Shown in pieces: positions 24,454 to 34,185 of a stretch of 64,000 nt of DNA. This DNA is from Blastocatellia bacterium (GTDB taxonomy: Bacteria; Acidobacteriota; Blastocatellia; UBA7656; JADIYM01): NCBI GenBank assembly GCA_021463145.1, contig JAJTWZ010000002.1, positions 186,001 through 250,000 of the forward strand. Direction: 5' to 3'. Below the pieces are notes generated by a model that did not search any database, was not told the origin of the DNA, and saw only the letters and a list, made by a program, of their open reading frames with translations. Both the position numbers and the translations under genes were made by a program. How positions within the stretch are numbered: the first letter of the stretch is position 1; every line of letters begins with the position of its first letter.

Positions 24454-26643
24454 ATGGGACCACGGATTTTCAGGGAGAATCACGGACCGGATCTGCCCGA
24501 TCCGTGTTCATCGGACGCGTGCGAGCGCCTACTGGCGCGGTTGCGCAGAGTTCTCGCGGCACTGGGACTCGTCGTGATGGCGTGTGCCGTTGCATTTGCC
24601 CAGGAACCCGTGGCGCCGCCGCAGGACGAAGGTGACGACGACGACTTTCCGCTGCCCTACGAACCACCCGCTCACCCGACCCTCGGCGGCTACGAGCTGA
24701 CCGGATCGATCGAGCTCGGGTGGAGGTTCACCGCTCTCGATGGCAGCCGCGACGCCTATCGCGCGATCGTGGATCTGCCACGCGGACCGAGCTTCGGATT
24801 CTCGCGCGTCGAGCTGCGATCGCCCGACAACGCCGGACGGTTCTTCGACTCGCTCCTCGTCGAAGGACTCGGTGGCGGCGGCGAACCGGCGTCGACAGGA
24901 CGCGTTCGCGCCGCCAAGCGCGGCATCTACCTCGCCGATTACCGGTTCTCCGGCATCGACACCTACAACTACCAGCCAGACTTCGCCAACCCGGGCTTCG
25001 AGAACGGCGTTCTGCTCGCGCCGCACGGCTGGGACCGTACGCGACGGAGCGATTGGGTGGACGTGACCTTCTTCCCAGAGCGGCGGATCGAGGGCTCGTT
25101 CGCCTACCGCCGGTCGCATCAATCCGGACTCGGGCTCGGCACGGACCTGTCGTCAGAATCGCTGGTCTTCAACCGCCGGCTCGACAACTCGGTCCACGAA
25201 ACCCGCGGCGCCGTCGCGCTGCGCTTCCCGAAGTACTTCCTCTTCGTCGAACAGGGCGTCAGGCGCTACGCCGACGACGAGACGGACACGGCCGACCCGT
25301 TCACGGTTACCGATCCCGAGACTCTCGCCCGATTCCTGCGGACGCGCACGACTCAGACAACGTCACCGCTGGCCCGGGTGCTCGCGACGGCAAGGCCGTG
25401 GTTACCGGTCCGGTTGACAGCGCGCGTGTCCTACGCCGGGCTCGACACCATCGGAACGCTCGTCGAGACGAAAGACGCGATCGGCAGCGATCTCTCGAGA
25501 ATCGACGCGACCGGGACCGACGACGGCCATGCTTTCGTCATCGATACTACGCAGGACGTTCGCGTGCACGACCGGGTGCGCTTCACGAACGCGTTTCGCT
25601 ACCGGCGCACGCGCACCGTGGGCACGAGTACGGGCCTTTCGACGTTCGGCGGCGACACCGCGAACGCGACAACCGACATCGGCGACCGGTCGTACCGCGA
25701 CGCGCGGCTCGAGAACCAGACCACGGTCGAATACGACCTCGCCGAGGACGCGGTCGTGCGCGCCGGCTACCGGTTCGCGAGGCGGCGCTACGACTACGAC
25801 CGGACAGACCGATTCCTGCTGCCGCCTCCGTCCGAACAGTTCTCGACGTCGCGGACGGTGCTGCATTCGGACGAGGACCGTTACGACGCATTCCTCGCGG
25901 GTGGCAGCTACAGGCTGCGTCGCGACGCGAGAGTCTTCGTCGAGTACGAGAACGGGCGCGAGCCGAACGCGAACTTCGGATTCGACGATCGCGCCCTGTT
26001 TTTCGACCGCGCCGGCGACTACCGGCTCCTGCGGATTCGCGGCGCCTGGACGCCGTGCGACTGGCTGGAGATCGGGGGATCGGTCCGCGCGACGGATCGA
26101 ACTCTGAGGAGCGGTGTCATTGCCGGCCGCGACGTCATCGCCGACGATCCAGACAATCCCGTATTCACCCGCCTGTTCGACGGCGAGCCTCCCGTGCAGG
26201 ACCTGAGGTCTCGCGCCGCGAGCCTGACCGTGAGGGTTTCGCCCTGGACGCGGCTTGCGTGGGGCGTGACGTTCGATCGCGTGGAGAGTCGCGCCGACGT
26301 GACGTACCTGACGGCGCGTGAATTCGTCGACCCGGCGGGAGCGACGGTTTTCGGCCAGGAACGTGTGTCGTTCCGGTTCCGCGACGACGAATCGCTTCTG
26401 ACGGCGGATCTGACGGCGACGCCGATCGATCGCGTGACCGTCTCGGCTTATTACAGTCTCGTGTCGACGGCGGGGGACGTGCCGGTGCACTATCACCAGG
26501 CTTCGGCCAGGGCAAGCGTCGCAATCGGGCGCGGCGTCTCCGGAGTCCTGGAATGGCGGCTGTACGACTACGACGATCACCGCTACACCGTGACCGACTT
26601 CAGAGCGAATCACGCAATTGCCGGACTGAAGTGGGAGTTCTGA
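24454..26643 (+). CDS. MtrB/PioB-type outer-membrane beta-barrel
   Basis: About 729 residues from ATG 24454, 11 bases after the cytochrome stop and behind a GGGGGG purine tract; other in-frame ATGs lie at 24439 and 24577. A hydrophobic segment (AALGLVVMACAVAFAQ) serves as signal peptide, followed by an acidic linker. The body is rich in alternating aromatic/polar beta strands with many Arg/Asp-rich turns (RYDYDRTDRF, VEYENGREPN, LLRIRGAW) and ends KWEF, the C-terminal Phe needed by the barrel assembly machinery. Its size and position behind a decaheme cytochrome match MtrB-family porins that sheath MtrA. It lacks an N-terminal CxxC pair typical of Shewanella MtrB. Confidence 0.85.
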   Translation: MGPRIFRENHGPDLPDPCSSDACERLLARLRRVLAALGLVVMACAVAFAQEPVAPPQDEGDDDDFPLPYEPPAHPTLGGYELTGSIELGWRFTALDGSRDAYRAIVDLPRGPSFGFSRVELRSPDNAGRFFDSLLVEGLGGGGEPASTGRVRAAKRGIYLADYRFSGIDTYNYQPDFANPGFENGVLLAPHGWDRTRRSDWVDVTFFPERRIEGSFAYRRSHQSGLGLGTDLSSESLVFNRRLDNSVHETRGAVALRFPKYFLFVEQGVRRYADDETDTADPFTVTDPETLARFLRTRTTQTTSPLARVLATARPWLPVRLTARVSYAGLDTIGTLVETKDAIGSDLSRIDATGTDDGHAFVIDTTQDVRVHDRVRFTNAFRYRRTRTVGTSTGLSTFGGDTANATTDIGDRSYRDARLENQTTVEYDLAEDAVVRAGYRFARRRYDYDRTDRFLLPPPSEQFSTSRTVLHSDEDRYDAFLAGGSYRLRRDARVFVEYENGREPNANFGFDDRALFFDRAGDYRLLRIRGAWTPCDWLEIGGSVRATDRTLRSGVIAGRDVIADDPDNPVFTRLFDGEPPVQDLRSRAASLTVRVSPWTRLAWGVTFDRVESRADVTYLTAREFVDPAGATVFGQERVSFRFRDDESLLTADLTATPIDRVTVSAYYSLVSTAGDVPVHYHQASARASVAIGRGVSGVLEWRLYDYDDHRYTVTDFRANHAIAGLKWEF

Positions 26644-26935
26644 CCGCCGGGTCCACCGTCACCGCCGGTGACTGAAGTCCCGTGGTGAGGCGGGCGAAAG
26701 ACGAGTGGCAGCAGCGTGGGATCCTGGGACGCGTTTATTTCCGATATCGGAACGATCCGCGTTTCGTAAAGGTAACCTCGTGGGGTAACCTGCGTCTGGC
26801 ACGCGCCGCGGTCCCGGGCAGATGTCCGGTGTACTGCCGATTCGGATTTCCGGTAGCGTGCCAGGTCCATAGCTCCTGATCGCAGTCCTGCGGCCAGGCG
26901 AAATACACAGAAAGCAATATTTCGAGGTGCCCCAG

Positions 26936-29900
26936 ATGGATAGGTCTATCCGGTTTCCATTCGAACGGCCGCCAGTCTCCGCAACTTCCAGGTGCGGCGG
27001 TTGTCGAGTCGTGAGCTTTTTCCTGCTGGTCGCGTTCTTCGCGGCCACGTTGCCCGCGGCGTTCGCCGCCGGTTCCGCATCGCCGCGATCCACGCGGCTC
27101 ACGCCGGCAACTCGCCAGGCGGGCACCCGCGCTTCCAAGTCCGATCCGTCATCGGATTCTTCCAAGGGAAAGGAATCGCCCGAGGACGCAAAGTCCGAAC
27201 TGGAGACGATTCCAGTCGGGGAGTACCACCGCCGTCCAGGCGGGACCATCGACCCGTCGCGTTATCCGAGCACGACGCTCGACGAGGAAGTCGAGCCCAA
27301 TGGGACGGCTGCGACCGCCACTCCAATCGCCGGGACCTCGGCCAGAATCCGTGGGACCGTGCCAACTCTCGGCGATTTCGACTACTACTCCTTCACCGGA
27401 ACCGCTGGCGACAGTGTCTACGCTGCCGTGGCGACCAGCTTCTCGTCGAACGGCAGTACCGACAGCGTGCTTGATCTGTTCCAGCCCGACGGTACCACCG
27501 TGATCGAGAGCGACGACAACGACGGTTCGTTCGGGGCACTGTCGTCATCGATCGCCGGCGCGACGCTTGCGGCGTCAGGCACCCATTACCTCCGTGTTCG
27601 TCACTTTTCGGCCACGGGACAACTCCGTCCCTACGACCTCTACTTCCAGTTGAGATCTGGCTCCCCGACGCTGGAGACCGAGCCGAACGACGTCTTCCCC
27701 GGCCAGCCTATTCCGCCTTCGGGATGGATTTCGGGTTATGGCGGCAGTCTCGATATCGACTCTTTTGCCGTGACTCTGGCCGCCGGCGACACGGTGTTCC
27801 TGAGCCTCGATGCCGACCCCGAACGCGATTTCCTCTCGTGGAATCCACGTCTTGGTCTCGGCGCCTTCGATTCGACCATTCTCCTCGTCAACGACGCAAG
27901 CGGGGCTTCGCCGAACTCCGAAGCGTTCTTCTACACTGTAAAAGATGCGGGGACATACGGCATCTACATTGACTCGGCGATCAATCCCGGAACCTATCGC
28001 CTGAGCGTGACGGTGTTCCCGCGCGTCTCGCCAGGAACTTGTACTACCTACACGAGCACAAACGTTCCGGCCACTATCCCCACCGGCCCCGGCTTCGTCA
28101 CGTCCACGTTGACCGTTCCGGGAAATCCGCGGATAGACAAGCTGCGTGTCAACATCAGCCTCAACCATGCGTACATTCAGGATGTCGACGTCGACCTGAC
28201 GTCGCCCGACGGTTCGACGATCGTTCTCTTCACCGACGTCGGCCCTGGTGGCCCGGCGACGATGGATCTGACGCTCGACGACGATGCGGCCGTGCCCGTC
28301 AGTTCGTACACGATCCTCAGCGGTATGGCCGTCCAGCCGGAACGCGAATACAGGCTTGGATGGCGGGAGGGAACGCTGGCTGGCGGCACCTGGACGCTTA
28401 CGGTGCGCGACGACGTAAGCTCGGATGGCGGCACGCTCACGGGCTGGAGCATCGAGATCTGCGAAGACACAACGACTTTTTGCGGCGGGCCTTCGACGGT
28501 CGTCTACAGCTCCGATTTCGAGACCGATGGCGGCGGGTTCACACATTCGGGAGCAGGCGACGAGTGGGAGCGAGGCCTTCCCACGTTCGCGCCCGTCACT
28601 GGCGCGAACAGCGGTACGAACGCGTGGAAGACGGACCTGGACAACACATATGAAGCGAATTCCACAACGGTCCTGCTCTCGCCGAATATCGTTTTGCCGG
28701 CGTCGGGGCCCATTCAGTTGTCGTGGGCCCAGAAATACCAGTTCGAGACCGCGACTTTCGATCGCGGCCAGGTCTACATCCGCGAGGTAGGCGTGCCGGG
28801 CAACTTCCGCCTCCTGTGGGAGCACCTGGAAGCAGATATGATAGCCTCCGTTGGCTCCGGTCCACTGGTCACGATCCAGCAGGTTGCCGGCTGGCAGCTC
28901 TGTAAGGCCGACATCTCGGACTTCGCGGGATTGACGGTCGAAGTGTTCTTCGGTCTGTCGAGCGACACGACCGTTCAACGCGCCGGATGGGCGATCGACG
29001 ACGTATTGGTCGAAGCGTGCGTGAGCAGCTGCACCATTACGTGTCCAGCGAACGTGACCCAGGCCAACGATACGAACCAGTGCGGAGCGGTGGTGAATTA
29101 CCCGGCTCCGACGGCGACGGGCAGTTGCGGCCCAATCACTTGCACGCCGGCTTCAGGGGCGTTTTTCCCGATCGGCACGACTACAGTCACGTGCACCGAC
29201 GGCGGAATGGGCTCTTGTACGTTCACCGTGACGGTAAACGACACCCAGGCGCCGACGATCACCTGCCCGGCGAACGTCACCCAGTCGAACGATGCCGGAC
29301 AATGCTCCGCCGTGGTCAACTATACGGCGCCTGTCATTGCGGACAACTGCCCCGGAGTGACCGCAGTATGCACGCCGGCGTCGGGATCGACGTTCCCTGT
29401 CGGCGTCACCTCGGTTACTTGCACGGCGACCGACGCGGCCGCCAACACGGCGTCGTGCTCGTTCTCGGTGACGGTAAACGACACCCAGGCGCCGACGATC
29501 ACCTGCCCGGCCGACATCACGACGACTGGCACGGTCTTGAACGGTTGCACGTTGTCGGCCGTGGTGAACTATCCGGCGCCGGTCGTGACGGACAACTGCC
29601 CTGGCGTCGGCGCGGCAGTCTGCACGCCGGCCTCAGGCTCCACGTTCCCCGAGGGCACGACTGTCGTAACCTGCAACGTGTCGGACGCGGCCGGCAACGC
29701 TGCTTCCTGCACGTTCAACGTGACAGTCGGAACGGCGGGAGCGTTCGGTGCGTGCGCAATCGACGACTACACCGGGGACACCTGGTCGATAGTGACCGAC
29801 CCGATGTCCCCCAACTACGGCTACTGGCGTTACACGGTGGCCGCGACGAGCGAGGTCATCTGCGGCACGGCATCCAGCGTGTCGTACACACCCGGCGTAA

Positions 29901-30055
29901 GGCTGGTGGCCTCCGACAACGACGATCCGCGTTTCTCGATGAACGCAAACCTCAACTTCGGCTCCAACAGTGGAACTGTCCAGGTGAACGACCGCAGTCC
30001 GAGGCGGAAGTTCGTGGTCCGGGACCGCAAACTCAGCAACAACGTCTGTCCATAG
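26936..30055 (+). CDS. Large secreted protein with PPC, P-domain and HYR repeats
   Basis: 1039 residues from ATG 26936 with CGAGG eight bases upstream. Order: signal peptide (about 25-45: FFLLVAFFAATLPAAFA); a Ser/Lys-rich linker; two bacterial pre-peptidase C-terminal-like domains (about 100-320, each opening with EVEPNGTA or ETEPND); a proprotein-convertase P-domain (about 345-490: DLTSPDGSTIVLF, WTLTVRDDVSSDGG, GWSIEI); a jelly-roll MAM-like region (to about 690); three HYR modules (CPANVTQ, CPANVTQSND, CPADITTTG with VTVNDTQAPTITCP joints); and a unique tail. These are adhesion and surface modules; no catalytic domain is visible. Confidence 0.8.
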   Translation: MDRSIRFPFERPPVSATSRCGGCRVVSFFLLVAFFAATLPAAFAAGSASPRSTRLTPATRQAGTRASKSDPSSDSSKGKESPEDAKSELETIPVGEYHRRPGGTIDPSRYPSTTLDEEVEPNGTAATATPIAGTSARIRGTVPTLGDFDYYSFTGTAGDSVYAAVATSFSSNGSTDSVLDLFQPDGTTVIESDDNDGSFGALSSSIAGATLAASGTHYLRVRHFSATGQLRPYDLYFQLRSGSPTLETEPNDVFPGQPIPPSGWISGYGGSLDIDSFAVTLAAGDTVFLSLDADPERDFLSWNPRLGLGAFDSTILLVNDASGASPNSEAFFYTVKDAGTYGIYIDSAINPGTYRLSVTVFPRVSPGTCTTYTSTNVPATIPTGPGFVTSTLTVPGNPRIDKLRVNISLNHAYIQDVDVDLTSPDGSTIVLFTDVGPGGPATMDLTLDDDAAVPVSSYTILSGMAVQPEREYRLGWREGTLAGGTWTLTVRDDVSSDGGTLTGWSIEICEDTTTFCGGPSTVVYSSDFETDGGGFTHSGAGDEWERGLPTFAPVTGANSGTNAWKTDLDNTYEANSTTVLLSPNIVLPASGPIQLSWAQKYQFETATFDRGQVYIREVGVPGNFRLLWEHLEADMIASVGSGPLVTIQQVAGWQLCKADISDFAGLTVEVFFGLSSDTTVQRAGWAIDDVLVEACVSSCTITCPANVTQANDTNQCGAVVNYPAPTATGSCGPITCTPASGAFFPIGTTTVTCTDGGMGSCTFTVTVNDTQAPTITCPANVTQSNDAGQCSAVVNYTAPVIADNCPGVTAVCTPASGSTFPVGVTSVTCTATDAAANTASCSFSVTVNDTQAPTITCPADITTTGTVLNGCTLSAVVNYPAPVVTDNCPGVGAAVCTPASGSTFPEGTTVVTCNVSDAAGNAASCTFNVTVGTAGAFGACAIDDYTGDTWSIVTDPMSPNYGYWRYTVAATSEVICGTASSVSYTPGVRLVASDNDDPRFSMNANLNFGSNSGTVQVNDRSPRRKFVVRDRKLSNNVCP

Positions 30056-30168
30056 GAGTCTGAAACTCCTGTGGACCCTGGCACTCGCGGCCTCGCCGGT
30101 TATCTCTGCGCCAGCAGAGGTCTCCGGCGCGGCCGGGAGCATCGACGCCGGGCGGACCGCCGGATCAC

Positions 30169-30198
30169 ACCGGCTCGCTGCCGCTCGCGGTACCGATC
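30169..30198 (-). repeat. 30-bp dispersed element, inverted copy
   Basis: Reverse complement of the GATCAGTACCGCGAGCG...GCGAGCGGGT element with three substitutions. It lies in the 207-base gap between the two large secreted-protein genes. Confidence 0.6.
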
Positions 30199-30262
30199 CC
30201 CCACAAGGACAACCACCGGCCTCTCGCTGGAGCACCACGGTCGCGCGCTGTATATTTCCGCC

Positions 30263-31960
30263 GTGCGCGCGACTTCCAATCGCCGGATCTGCCGCCTCGC
30301 CGCGTCGCTCCTAGTCGCGGCGTCGGTCTGCATTCCACGCGCCGAGACGGCCGCCGCGACTGCCGCCGGTCCTGGCCCATTCGCAAACGTCCGAGTGACC
30401 CCGGCGGGCCTGCTCTTCACTCTTGCCGTCAAGTCGACTCCATTCACCGGACAACCCCGCGTCGATGTCTCCGACGGCGGTCCCTGGATCCCGTGCGATC
30501 GACGCGCCACCGTGAAGTCGGACGGCGCACAGCTCCTGCAGAAGGGATCCGTCGCCGGAATCGACATCGCCACCTACTTCCCGCAGGACCAGTCCCGGCG
30601 CGTTCGCATCCGCAACGGCGGCGGCGGCGCCACCGAGATCGACCTCGTCCGGACCGGCGACGGGTTCCTCATCGCCTGGACCAATCGCACTCCCTCGAAA
30701 GCCAAACGTATCTCCACCGGAGACGCCGGCCCAATCGACGCGCTTGCGGATGCGAAACTCACATTGCGGCCGTCTTCGACGGCGGAACCGGCTTTCGACG
30801 CCGTCGCCGTCGTCGCAAATCCTCCACTGCCCGAAGGTGCAAACGACCAGTTCGTCACCCTGCTGGCCACGAACGTACAGACCGGCGCCACTACCGGCCA
30901 GAACACGACCTACAATGGCGACGGAGCCACTTCCTTCCATCACTTGCTGCTCCCGGCCGGCACGTATCGCTTCACCGCATTCCGGGCGGTCTCTTTCGGC
31001 AACCCCCTGACGTTCCTCTCGAACCTCTCCCAACGTGTCGACCTCCCCGGCGAGTTCACCATCGGACGCGACTCGCGCACCATACAACTCGCGATCCCCG
31101 ACGACTCGCTGCCACAGGCCGTCGATTCGACAATCGTCGTCACAGGCATCGAGTCTCTGTCGCCTTCCGTGTCGAACCGGATTACGGTCGGCATTCAACT
31201 GACTCAGGTGGACGGGCCGGCGACCCTCTTTGCCGACCGCGCCGTCACGAACACGGATCCGATCCCGTTCGACCTGCAGGTTCCGCCCGGCGACTACACG
31301 GTCACCCTCTCGGCCGGATCGCAGGTGGACGGATCCTCTCGAACGTCGACGTCGATCGACCTCGGCCGGATCGCGATTCCCGGCACCGTATCTCTCCATA
31401 TCCCCGCGCTCGCGAGACTCTCCGGCAGCATCCTCGACCCGGGCTTCCGGCTTTTCGCCGATGGGTCGTATCCGGGAGACGTCAGTCAACGCATCTTCGT
31501 CGGCTCAACCTCTGGCTCTTCTCCAAAGTACTCGGCCCTGTCGTCGCTGTTCGGCTTTTCGCGGTCCTACAGAACCAGTCTTCCCGTGGGCGGCTCGGTC
31601 CTCGTGTCCGCGTCGCTGGCCATCGACGTCAGTGCGGGATCGTCGTCCGCTACGCCATTCGGCCGCCTGGATTTCCAGGCCACCCCGGCGCCCATTCCGG
31701 TCGACGGAGACGTGGACGTCGACGTGCCGGTCCCCGACCTTCCGGACGCCGTCACCATCGAAGGCACGGTGCTGGACCGTACCGGAAAGTCGCTTGCGAA
31801 CGCGTTCGTCTTCCTTCAGGGCTCGAATGTCGAGGGATTGCCTGGGGCAACTTTCTCTACTTCCGCAAGGACGAACCGGGACGGGACGTTTACCATCGCC
31901 GTCCTGAAAGGCCGGGCCTACCGCGTGACGGTGATAAGCGGATTCGGGATCGAGTTCTGA
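30263..31960 (+). CDS. Secreted protein with C-terminal carboxypeptidase-regulatory-like domain
   Basis: 565 residues from GTG 30263. A signal peptide (ICRLAASLLVAASVC, cut after AETAAA) is followed by beta-rich, Ser/Thr/Asp-rich sequence without enzymatic motifs. The end (IEGTVLDRTGKSLANAFVFLQ ... TNRDGTFTIAVLKGRAYRVTV) is a carboxypeptidase-regulatory-like / CNA-B-type beta-sandwich. The repeated phrase LPPGDYTVTLSAGS-like and LPAGTYRFTAFRA suggests two further such sandwiches in the middle. A surface or structural role is likely. No recognised partner beyond the previous secreted protein. Confidence 0.65.
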   Translation: MRATSNRRICRLAASLLVAASVCIPRAETAAATAAGPGPFANVRVTPAGLLFTLAVKSTPFTGQPRVDVSDGGPWIPCDRRATVKSDGAQLLQKGSVAGIDIATYFPQDQSRRVRIRNGGGGATEIDLVRTGDGFLIAWTNRTPSKAKRISTGDAGPIDALADAKLTLRPSSTAEPAFDAVAVVANPPLPEGANDQFVTLLATNVQTGATTGQNTTYNGDGATSFHHLLLPAGTYRFTAFRAVSFGNPLTFLSNLSQRVDLPGEFTIGRDSRTIQLAIPDDSLPQAVDSTIVVTGIESLSPSVSNRITVGIQLTQVDGPATLFADRAVTNTDPIPFDLQVPPGDYTVTLSAGSQVDGSSRTSTSIDLGRIAIPGTVSLHIPALARLSGSILDPGFRLFADGSYPGDVSQRIFVGSTSGSSPKYSALSSLFGFSRSYRTSLPVGGSVLVSASLAIDVSAGSSSATPFGRLDFQATPAPIPVDGDVDVDVPVPDLPDAVTIEGTVLDRTGKSLANAFVFLQGSNVEGLPGATFSTSARTNRDGTFTIAVLKGRAYRVTVISGFGIEF

Positions 31961-32049
31961 GCGGTCTTCCCGACTGGGGTGTACCGGCCGGCATGCGCGC
32001 GTGTTAGACTCGGCGCGGTCGTCCCCGCCTCTCACCAGGAGCTTTCGCG

Positions 32050-33345
32050 ATGTCCGTTTATCGAGTGCAGTGTTCAGGATGTGGTTACCTGACGCAGTTC
32101 ACCGACACTCTCTGCCCGAGGTGCGGCACACCGCTGTCGCTTGGCAACGTCATCGGCGATGCCGGCCAGGGAGCAACGATCTACACTGGCGGCGACACGC
32201 CTGACGAGATCGGTTGGGACCAGACAGAGGCATTCGGCTCGCTGCCCAGCGTCAAACCGTTGCCGCCGGCGCCGTCCTACGACGAAGGCGCCGAACTGCC
32301 GGCCATCTCTTCTCCCGAACCTCAGCCGGTCATCTCCATGTCCGGCGATTGGGATTCGCCGCCGGCGCCGGTGGGTGAAATGGTCATATCGCTCGGGGAA
32401 GTTCCGCGAGACTTCCAGCCGACGACTCCGCAGGCGGCGGAAGCCCAGCCGCCTGCGCCCGTCGATCAGCCCTGGACGATGTCGGCGCCGCCCGTACCCG
32501 AGCAGCCCGAGTATAGGCCGCGAGCGACTCCTCCCGGCCATCCGGATCACCCCCCTACTTACCCGCCCGAGCCGCCACAGCGCCAGTATCCTTCCCAACA
32601 GACGTCCTATGGACCGCCGGCCTCGATGACGGTGCAGCCCAGGAAGCGGATTTCCGCGGGACTTGTAACGGCAATCGCCTTCCTGATTCTGGTTGTCGCC
32701 GGCTTTGGCGTGCTCATCAAGATGATGTCGGATTCCGGCACGGGGCGCCTGAGTACCGGCGCGGCGCGTGAAAAGTACGTGCCGATCCTGGAGAACCAGC
32801 CCGACTTCAGCGCCAGTCTCAGCGGAACCGAGAATGGCGGCTCCGTCAGCGGAAAGTGCGCCAGCCTGGGGGACGACTTTCTCATGGAGGCCAACGCGCC
32901 CAAGAGCTGGTTCCTTGGCGTGTCGGCAAGCGGCACGACGCCCGTCGTCGCAATCCTCCACAAGGACGACAAGATCACGGTCATTTCACACGAGTTCTGG
33001 TTCTACATGCCGACTACGAAGTCGCAACTCGGCATCCAGGGGCTGAACGATCCTTTCTCCGAAGTTGCCGTCATCGCCGCTGCGAAAACGACGACAATCA
33101 CCGAGGCCGGAACGGAACAGGTCGGCGATTTCGAAACGAACGTCCTTCTATTGTCTCAGCCGGGCGCCGAACCGGTTCAGGTCAACATCGCCCCGGCGCT
33201 GGGCAACCTGATCGTGAAGCTCGACATACCGGCATCCGCCAACAAGGCGAAGACGGCGATTCATTACACACTGTCGAACGTATCGCTGACCGTGGACCCG
33301 GAGATGTTCCGCGTTCCGACGTCCTACAAGAAGGTTGGTGAGTAG
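32050..33345 (+). CDS. Zinc-ribbon membrane protein with Pro-rich linker
   Basis: 431 residues. An N-terminal zinc ribbon has C8xxC11 and C22xxC25 (VQCSGCGYL, LCPRCGTPL). A long acidic and then proline-rich linker (about 60-195, PEQPEYRPRATPPGHPDHPP) follows. One membrane helix lies at about 202-224 (AGLVTAIAFLILVVAGFGVL), and the C-terminal ~200 residues form a folded domain outside the cytoplasm with no named family. It is tandem with an FGE-like lipoprotein two bases downstream, implying a joint envelope function. The function is unknown. Confidence 0.7.
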   Translation: MSVYRVQCSGCGYLTQFTDTLCPRCGTPLSLGNVIGDAGQGATIYTGGDTPDEIGWDQTEAFGSLPSVKPLPPAPSYDEGAELPAISSPEPQPVISMSGDWDSPPAPVGEMVISLGEVPRDFQPTTPQAAEAQPPAPVDQPWTMSAPPVPEQPEYRPRATPPGHPDHPPTYPPEPPQRQYPSQQTSYGPPASMTVQPRKRISAGLVTAIAFLILVVAGFGVLIKMMSDSGTGRLSTGAAREKYVPILENQPDFSASLSGTENGGSVSGKCASLGDDFLMEANAPKSWFLGVSASGTTPVVAILHKDDKITVISHEFWFYMPTTKSQLGIQGLNDPFSEVAVIAAAKTTTITEAGTEQVGDFETNVLLLSQPGAEPVQVNIAPALGNLIVKLDIPASANKAKTAIHYTLSNVSLTVDPEMFRVPTSYKKVGE

Positions 33346-33347
33346 AG

Positions 33348-34160
33348 TTGCCCTTTCGCGCCGGGGTCCTGACGGCGGCACTGATTCTGGCTCTCGCTTC
33401 ATCCTGCTCGACGGTTCCGGAACCCGTCGCCCCCCGGCCGAGACCGCCGCTGCCCGATCCGGCGACACCGGCCCCCGATGGAATGGTGCTCGTACACGGC
33501 GGTACTTACCGGATCGGATCCGATTCCGGTGAGCCCGACGAAGCTCCGGCGCACACCGCCGTGCTCGATCCCTTCTTCATCGACGTCCGCGAGGTCACGA
33601 ACGAGGAGTTCGCTCGATTCGTCTCGGAATCGGGATACGTCGCCGAAGGCCAGTGGCGAACCTACGCCGGAGCCGGACGCGAGCGGCATCCCGTTGCGTC
33701 CGTTACCTGGAATGACGCCTCGGCCTACGCCGCCTGGGCCGGAAAGCGCCTGCCGACCGAACACGAATGGGAAGCGGCGGCGCGCGGCGGCCTCGAGGGC
33801 GCGCTGTTTCCGAACGGCGACACGTTGAGCGCGGACGACGCGACATACGATTTCGTCGTCGACGAGCTCATCCGCACGACACCGGCCGGATCGAAGGCGG
33901 CGAACGGATTCGGGATCCACGACACGGCGGGCAATGTCTGGGAATGGTGCTCCGATTGGTACGCGTCGGACGCCTACCGTCGCGTTCCGCCGAACAACCC
34001 GCCCGGGCCGGACCGCGGCGCCGCGCGCGTGATGCGTGGCGGGTCGTGGAACGAGCGGGCCGTGTCGTGCCGCGTGTCGAACCGATTGGAGATGACCCCG
34101 ACCATCATCGGGTTCGTGTTCGGGTTCCGGTGTGCGAAGACTCCAGAGTCAACACCGTGA
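33348..34160 (+). CDS. Formylglycine-generating-enzyme-like lipoprotein
   Basis: 270 residues from TTG 33348, two bases after the preceding stop. A lipoprotein signal (LILALASSC, Cys20) is followed by a Pro-rich stretch and then an FGE/SUMF1 fold: VLVHGGTYRIGSDSGEPDE, FFIDVREVTNEEFARF, HPVASVTWNDASAYAAWAGKRLPTEHEWEAAARGG, GNVWEWCSDWY, RVMRGGSWNE and GFRCAK. The first of the two cysteines that make formylglycine in true FGEs is replaced (RGGSWNERAVSC keeps only one), so it probably uses the fold for binding rather than sulfatase activation. No sulfatase gene is nearby. Confidence 0.82.
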   Translation: MPFRAGVLTAALILALASSCSTVPEPVAPRPRPPLPDPATPAPDGMVLVHGGTYRIGSDSGEPDEAPAHTAVLDPFFIDVREVTNEEFARFVSESGYVAEGQWRTYAGAGRERHPVASVTWNDASAYAAWAGKRLPTEHEWEAAARGGLEGALFPNGDTLSADDATYDFVVDELIRTTPAGSKAANGFGIHDTAGNVWEWCSDWYASDAYRRVPPNNPPGPDRGAARVMRGGSWNERAVSCRVSNRLEMTPTIIGFVFGFRCAKTPESTP

Positions 34161-34185
34161 CGCGAGCGCCCGCGCCGATCAGTGG

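Noticed and set aside
26644-26935. Possible riboswitch before the large HYR protein gene (short complementary runs such as TCCGATATCGGAA)
   Set aside because: The runs do not assemble into any known class I can recognise, and covariation cannot be judged from one sequence.
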